Made by a program: the position numbers and the translations under genes | DNA from: Candidatus Woesearchaeota archaeon | GTDB taxonomy: Archaea; Nanobdellota; Nanobdellia; Woesearchaeales; GW2011-AR9 | Assembly (NCBI GenBank): GCA_016213985.1 | Contig: JACRPJ010000021.1 | Span: 1 to 9,774 of the forward strand | Direction: 5' to 3' | Length of the DNA: 9,774 bases | The notes under the pieces: model-generated | What the model was told of the DNA's origin: nothing | The model's input: only the letters and a program-made list of their open reading frames with translations | Databases searched by the model: none | In this document: positions 7,669-9,774 of the stretch, in pieces | How the letters are laid out: each line of letters opens with the position of its first letter | How positions within the stretch are numbered: the stretch's first letter is position 1

Positions 7669-7689
7669 GCTTTCTTGTGGCGAAAGAAC

Positions 7690-7809
7690 TGCGGGGGACG
7701 AGGTTCGAACTCGCGCAGGCACTAAGCCACTAGCCGTTTGCAACTAACTACCTCAAGCTAGCTCGTTAAGTCTGAGCTTTTGCTCATTTGACCACTCCGA
7801 CACCCCCGC
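7690..7809 (-). tRNA. tRNA-Leu (anticodon GAG) with two apparent intron-like insertions
   Basis: Perfect 7-bp acceptor stem (GCGGGGG at 7809-7803 with CCCCCGC at 7697-7691), discriminator A73 at 7690 and no encoded CCA. The T arm is GCGAG-TTCGAAC-CTCGT (7714-7698) and the long variable arm has stem GGC/GCC (7728-7718), so it is class II; A73 favours Leu over Ser. The anticodon stem is CTAGC (7761-7757) with GCTAG (7734-7730). The loop reads TTGAGG, giving anticodon GAG at 7754-7752, then 15 extra bases (TAGTTAGTTGCAAAC, 7750-7736) at the canonical 37/38 intron position, where TTG can pair with CAA of the intron as in a relaxed bulge-helix-bulge. A second 21-base surplus sits in the D arm (about 7787-7767): D stem TCG pairs best with CGA at 7765-7763, leaving a TGAGC-AAAA-GCTCA hairpin looped out. 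Removing both leaves 84 nt, a normal tRNA-Leu length. Serves leucine CUC/CUU codons. Confidence 0.8.
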
Positions 7810-7831
7810 AAACTATCCTAAGATTGCTTAC

Positions 7832-7844
7832 TAGTTTAAAAAAC
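7832..7844 (-). promoter_or_regulatory. TATA-like box of the tRNA-Leu gene
   Basis: The minus strand reads TTTTTTAAACTAG, centred about 30 nt upstream of the tRNA 5' end, in agreement with an archaeal tRNA promoter. Confidence 0.5.
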
Positions 7845-7888
7845 TAACCCTGTTTGTTTTAAACAACAAAAGCAAAGTAACCTCCTTT

Positions 7889-7906
7889 CCATGCTAAAGA
7901 GCATGG
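7889..7906. repeat. Perfect inverted repeat, 7-bp arms, upstream of the plus-strand gene
   Basis: CCATGCT and AGCATGG flank AAAG. It lies between the divergent tRNA and 139-residue protein promoters, about 25 nt before the latter's TATA box. It could be an operator or a hairpin; nothing in the sequence decides. The rest of 7810-7961 is AT-rich with a smaller palindrome TTGTTT-T-AAACAA near 7854-7866 and no gene. Confidence 0.65.
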
Positions 7907-7928
7907 TTTCTGGTCCAGAGAATAATAA

Positions 7929-7940
7929 AAATTATAAAAT
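7929..7940 (+). promoter_or_regulatory. TATA box of the plus-strand 139-residue gene (leaderless)
   Basis: AAATTATAAAAT lies with its centre about 27 nt before the ATG at 7962, so transcription should begin at or near the start codon. No Shine-Dalgarno is visible, as expected for a leaderless gene. Confidence 0.65.
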
Positions 7941-7961
7941 AGACAAGATTATTCTAAGAAA

Positions 7962-8381
7962 ATGAAAAAGTTTGAGGAACTTACCGAGTTAAGAGGGTAT
8001 ATTGAAAAACTAAATATCCGAAAGCCCTTTCCGTGCCCCTATTTAAGAGTTCTGCCCGAAGAATTAGGTTACGAATACTGGGAGAAGAACTATGGAGAGC
8101 TTTCCAGCGAAAAGAGCTGCAAGGTGTATCCAGAAGGAGAATTAATATGCCTTCCCCAAATCCTAGAAAATCATAGATGTGTAATAAGAACTGGAGAAAT
8201 AAAAATAAACGAACTGGGAGAGTTAGAAGTGAAAGCTTATTGTGGCTGGAATGGGAGTAAGTTTAAACTTAGGTTAGACGACTTCGAACCAAAACAAAAC
8301 TTTGAACCAGAACAAAGAGAAGATGATTTATCAGATAAAACTAACGTAATTCCTTTTAAGCTGAAGCGTAATCCCTTTTAG
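7962..8381 (+). CDS. Hypothetical protein, 139 residues, unrecognised
   Basis: I do not recognise this protein. It has no signal peptide or membrane segment, so it is probably cytosolic. The N-terminal 20 residues are charged and likely helical (KKFEELTELRGYIEKL). The middle holds five cysteines (25, 53, 63, 73, 94) and His71, in pieces such as FPCPYLRVLPEELGYEYWEK, LICLPQ, ENHRCV and AYCGWNG, which could bind a metal, though the spacing is not CxxC. The tail is acidic then basic, with a short near-repeat (FEPKQN, FEPEQR). The start choice is supported by the TATA box 27 nt upstream. It is the only plus-strand gene here, divergent from the tRNA and convergent with the AAG glycosylase (33 nt between stops), so it is a single-gene unit. 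Confidence 0.75.
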   Translation: MKKFEELTELRGYIEKLNIRKPFPCPYLRVLPEELGYEYWEKNYGELSSEKSCKVYPEGELICLPQILENHRCVIRTGEIKINELGELEVKAYCGWNGSKFKLRLDDFEPKQNFEPEQREDDLSDKTNVIPFKLKRNPF

Positions 8382-8414
8382 GCTAAAGTAAACCGCTATT
8401 CTTATCATTCTCAT
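8382..8414. other. Short convergent intergenic gap
   Basis: 33 bases between the stops of the plus-strand hypothetical gene and the minus-strand AAG glycosylase. It has short T-rich runs on the plus strand but no clear hairpin. Confidence 0.5.
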
Positions 8415-8966
8415 TTAAACTCTGCTCACAAACTCATTTCCATAGACGAAAAATCTCCACTTTAAATTTGCAGCATCTTTTATGCCCACACGAGAACTTT
8501 TTCCCAGCTTGATTACTTTGAATCCATCATCGTAAACTTTAATCTCTTTTCCTAACTTAATTCCATGGTGATGTTTGCCTATCCCCAGCGCTTGGCATAA
8601 TTTTCCTGGACCAGAGCAGAGGTTGAGAAGATTATTAGTTCCTCTTCTTTTCTTCATTACCTCGATTTCCTCCAAAGGCTCCACTGCTCGTATTAGCACC
8701 GCACCCGGTTCTCCCACTTTTTCCGTAGTAAAATTGACGCAGTTATACATCCCATAAATCAAGTACACATACACATGCCCATAAGTATCATACATGATGT
8801 TGCTTCTATCTGTCTTCCTGAACGCATGTGACGCTGGATCTTTTCCATACGCTTCCGTCTCTACTATTCTAGCGGTGAAATTACCAACCTTAATCACTTT
8901 TCCTAGAAGATCCTGCGCTACTCGCACTGTATTTCGAGCGAAAAAAGAGTAAGGCAATGGTTTCAT
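8415..8966 (-). CDS. Alkyladenine/3-methyladenine DNA glycosylase, AAG/MPG family
   Basis: 183 residues, normal for prokaryotic AAG proteins (PF02245). It cuts the N-glycosidic bond of alkylated or deaminated purines such as 3-methyladenine and hypoxanthine, starting base excision repair. Visible hallmarks: FFARNTVRVAQDLLGK (8-23), ARIVETEAYGKDPASHAF (32-49) with the water-activating Glu38 (human Glu125), Tyr40 (Tyr127) and His47 (His136), GHVYVYLIYGMYNCVN (63-78) with Tyr71 in the place of the intercalating human Tyr162, then GAVLIRAVEP (88-97) and LCSGPGKLCQALGI (116-129). All key residues are present, so it should be active. The start at 8966 matches the family N-terminus. AT-rich sequence upstream has two possible TATA boxes (TAAATAAGT near 8992, TATATAATC nearer the ATG); the former has the right spacing for a leaderless message. 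Transcribed alone, it points toward the plus-strand gene. Confidence 0.95.
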   Translation of the reverse strand: MKPLPYSFFARNTVRVAQDLLGKVIKVGNFTARIVETEAYGKDPASHAFRKTDRSNIMYDTYGHVYVYLIYGMYNCVNFTTEKVGEPGAVLIRAVEPLEEIEVMKKRRGTNNLLNLCSGPGKLCQALGIGKHHHGIKLGKEIKVYDDGFKVIKLGKSSRVGIKDAANLKWRFFVYGNEFVSRV

Positions 8967-9021
8967 TTTTGGATTATATAGTTTAAAACTTATTTACTCA
9001 TTTTTAGGTCAAAAACAAAAA

Positions 9022-9297
9022 TTATTTATTTAGTATTATCTTGCACTCCCCCTTAATACATGCAACCTTCCCCTGGCTGCAATCTAAAGTATCAGGGACA
9101 CATTCCATAGTGCACAATTGTCCTTTACAATCCGGAGCACTTTCTTTGTTCACTGCATCGCTGGCATGACAGCAAGTTGCGGGGACGCAATCTTTATCCG
9201 CAGTACATACTTTTTCTACAGGTACACTCGCGCAAGAGACTAAAAAGATAAATAATACCCACATTAACAAACTCCTCCAAAAATAATTGTGGTTCAT
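9022..9297 (-). CDS. Cysteine-rich putative lipoprotein
   Basis: 91 residues from ATG 9297, chosen over the in-frame start at 9318 because GAGGTGA stands five bases upstream and the earlier start would overlap the hydrolase. Residues 9-21 are hydrophobic (SLLMWVLFIFLVS) and end in a lipobox-like LVSC with Cys22, suggesting lipid attachment or at least export. The mature part has ten cysteines (31, 37, 42, 43, 57, 62, 66, 73, 80, 85) in the order VCTADKDC, ATCCHASD, SAPDCKGQLC, TMEC, LDC, VAC, GEC. This resembles small disulfide-rich export domains common in DPANN and some bacterial genomes (CxxDxDC...CC...APDCxGxxC). Function is unknown. It lies 4 nt after the hydrolase stop, so the two are translated from one message. 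Confidence 0.85.
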   Translation of the reverse strand: MNHNYFWRSLLMWVLFIFLVSCASVPVEKVCTADKDCVPATCCHASDAVNKESAPDCKGQLCTMECVPDTLDCSQGKVACIKGECKIILNK

Positions 9298-9307
9298 GGT
9301 CTCACCT
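9298..9307 (-). promoter_or_regulatory. Shine-Dalgarno overlapping the upstream stop codon
   Basis: AGAGGTGA on the minus strand matches the 16S tail complement, with a five-base spacer to ATG 9297. Its TGA is the stop codon of the hydrolase, which implies translational coupling. Confidence 0.8.
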
Positions 9308-9774
9308 CTTTTTATCAAAATATGTAATACTTTTTAATACTTCGGGTAATTTTGTAATTTTATCTGAACTACTAAAGTGCCCCTTATTATGTAACACAAC
9401 TACTTTTGCTCCTAGCTTGCTCTCAACCAACTTTTTATGTTTTCGCATAGGAACGAAAGGATCATTATCCGAAAGTATTACTACAAACTTATGGGTATGT
9501 CGTTTCACTCTATCAAAATTTATAGGTGTTTGAACCCATGGCTTAGCAATTTTCCTCTCCTCTTTCGTCTTCAAGCCGATTAATGTAAACCATCCTGCAA
9601 CCAGTATCACGCCACCTACCCTTATTGAAGGTGGCAATTTTTCTAAGTATCTTAAAATAGCCTGGCAACCGATGCTATGTCCAACAAAGTAAGTATTTTC
9701 GTCGGCTTTATCTACAATTTTATCGAGAGCATCAACCCAGCCACGGATTTCCGGTGCATAAGGATTGGGCATAG
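9302..9774 (-). CDS. RBBP9/YdeN-type alpha/beta serine hydrolase, N-terminus outside the window
   Basis: The frame is open to the right edge. The first methionine visible (9772) is internal, because family members begin some 30 residues earlier with a strand and a HGxx oxyanion loop. Visible are MPNPYAPEIRGWVDALDKI, then ENTYFVGHSIGCQAILRYLE with nucleophile Ser33 (numbered from that Met) in GHSIG, VGGVILVAGWF, VVILSDNDPFVP with the likely acid Asp104, and HNKGHFSSSDKITKLP with His132, so the catalytic triad is complete. RBBP9/YdeN proteins (PF06821) are small cytosolic serine hydrolases; the physiological substrate is unknown. It is the first visible gene of an operon with the cysteine-rich lipoprotein that follows after 4 nt. 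Confidence 0.92.
   Translation of the reverse strand, partial: MPNPYAPEIRGWVDALDKIVDKADENTYFVGHSIGCQAILRYLEKLPPSIRVGGVILVAGWFTLIGLKTKEERKIAKPWVQTPINFDRVKRHTHKFVVILSDNDPFVPMRKHKKLVESKLGAKVVVLHNKGHFSSSDKITKLPEVLKSITYFDKKR

Larger units (their letters stand above)
7560..7689 (-). other. Non-coding segment with tandem hairpins between tRNA-Leu and the Tag-like gene
   Basis: No gene is seen. Reading downstream of the tRNA 3' end there are successive inverted repeats (7653-7668, 7617-7647, 7576-7592), then a CCC...GGG pair around a T6 run at 7565-7560. The T run could terminate transcription started at the tRNA promoter. The hairpins may be processing or termination structures or a small structured RNA; no known RNA family is recognised. 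Confidence 0.45.

Noticed and set aside
7458..7733. 91-codon plus-strand ORF
   Set aside because: Crosses the tRNA, the hairpin region and the Tag-like gene start; not a credible gene.
7767..7787. tRNA read as Leu with anticodon TAA near 7768-7766
   Set aside because: The flanking bases give no pairable anticodon stem with the 3' half, whereas CTAGC/GCTAG around GAG pairs perfectly.
7545..7961. Mobile element or integration site at the tRNA
   Set aside because: No integrase, no repeated tRNA 3' end and no transposase in the window; the inverted repeats alone are not enough.

Overview
The window looks like part of an archaeal chromosome, most probably from a small-genome DPANN-type lineage (Woesearchaeota/Pacearchaeota-like). 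The evidence is a PAC2/COG2047 proteasome-chaperone-like protein, TATA boxes placed about 26-30 nt upstream of start codons or of the tRNA 5' end, probable leaderless genes, a GAGGTGA Shine-Dalgarno, an oversized tRNA with intron-like insertions and no encoded CCA, and a KAQVTIFI-type membrane segment typical of surface proteins in these lineages. The lineage call is inference; no marker gene settles it.

Positions 1-6075 (minus strand) hold a two-gene surface-protein unit behind one strong TATA box. The first gene (6004 to 3983) encodes a roughly 670-residue protein with one N-terminal membrane helix and a long outer domain, but has no ATG/GTG/TTG at its true N-terminus. The second starts 19 nt downstream. 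It has a signal peptide, a fibronectin-III domain, Ig-like domains and a cysteine-rich region of unknown type. It breaks once (one-base frameshift at about 3302), after which the reading frame stays open for about 1,100 codons to the left edge. I translated this whole stretch by hand and found no stop.

Positions 6184-7544 (minus) carry a PAC2-family protein and a Tag-like 3-methyladenine DNA glycosylase whose frame is cut by a TGA inside its last motif. Positions 7560-7689 are non-coding with several hairpins, followed upstream by a tRNA-Leu(GAG) gene (7690-7809, minus) carrying two apparent insertions.

Positions 7810-8414 contain a hairpin, a leaderless promoter and the only plus-strand gene, an unrecognised 139-residue protein. 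Positions 8415-8966 (minus) encode an AAG/MPG-type alkylbase DNA glycosylase. Positions 9022-9774 (minus) hold a tight two-gene operon: an RBBP9/YdeN-like serine hydrolase (5' end outside the window) and a cysteine-rich putative lipoprotein.

The notable content is the surface-protein pair, the tRNA-Leu with two insertions, and two unrelated alkyl-purine glycosylases within 2 kb. I see no mobile element, CRISPR array, rRNA or origin.
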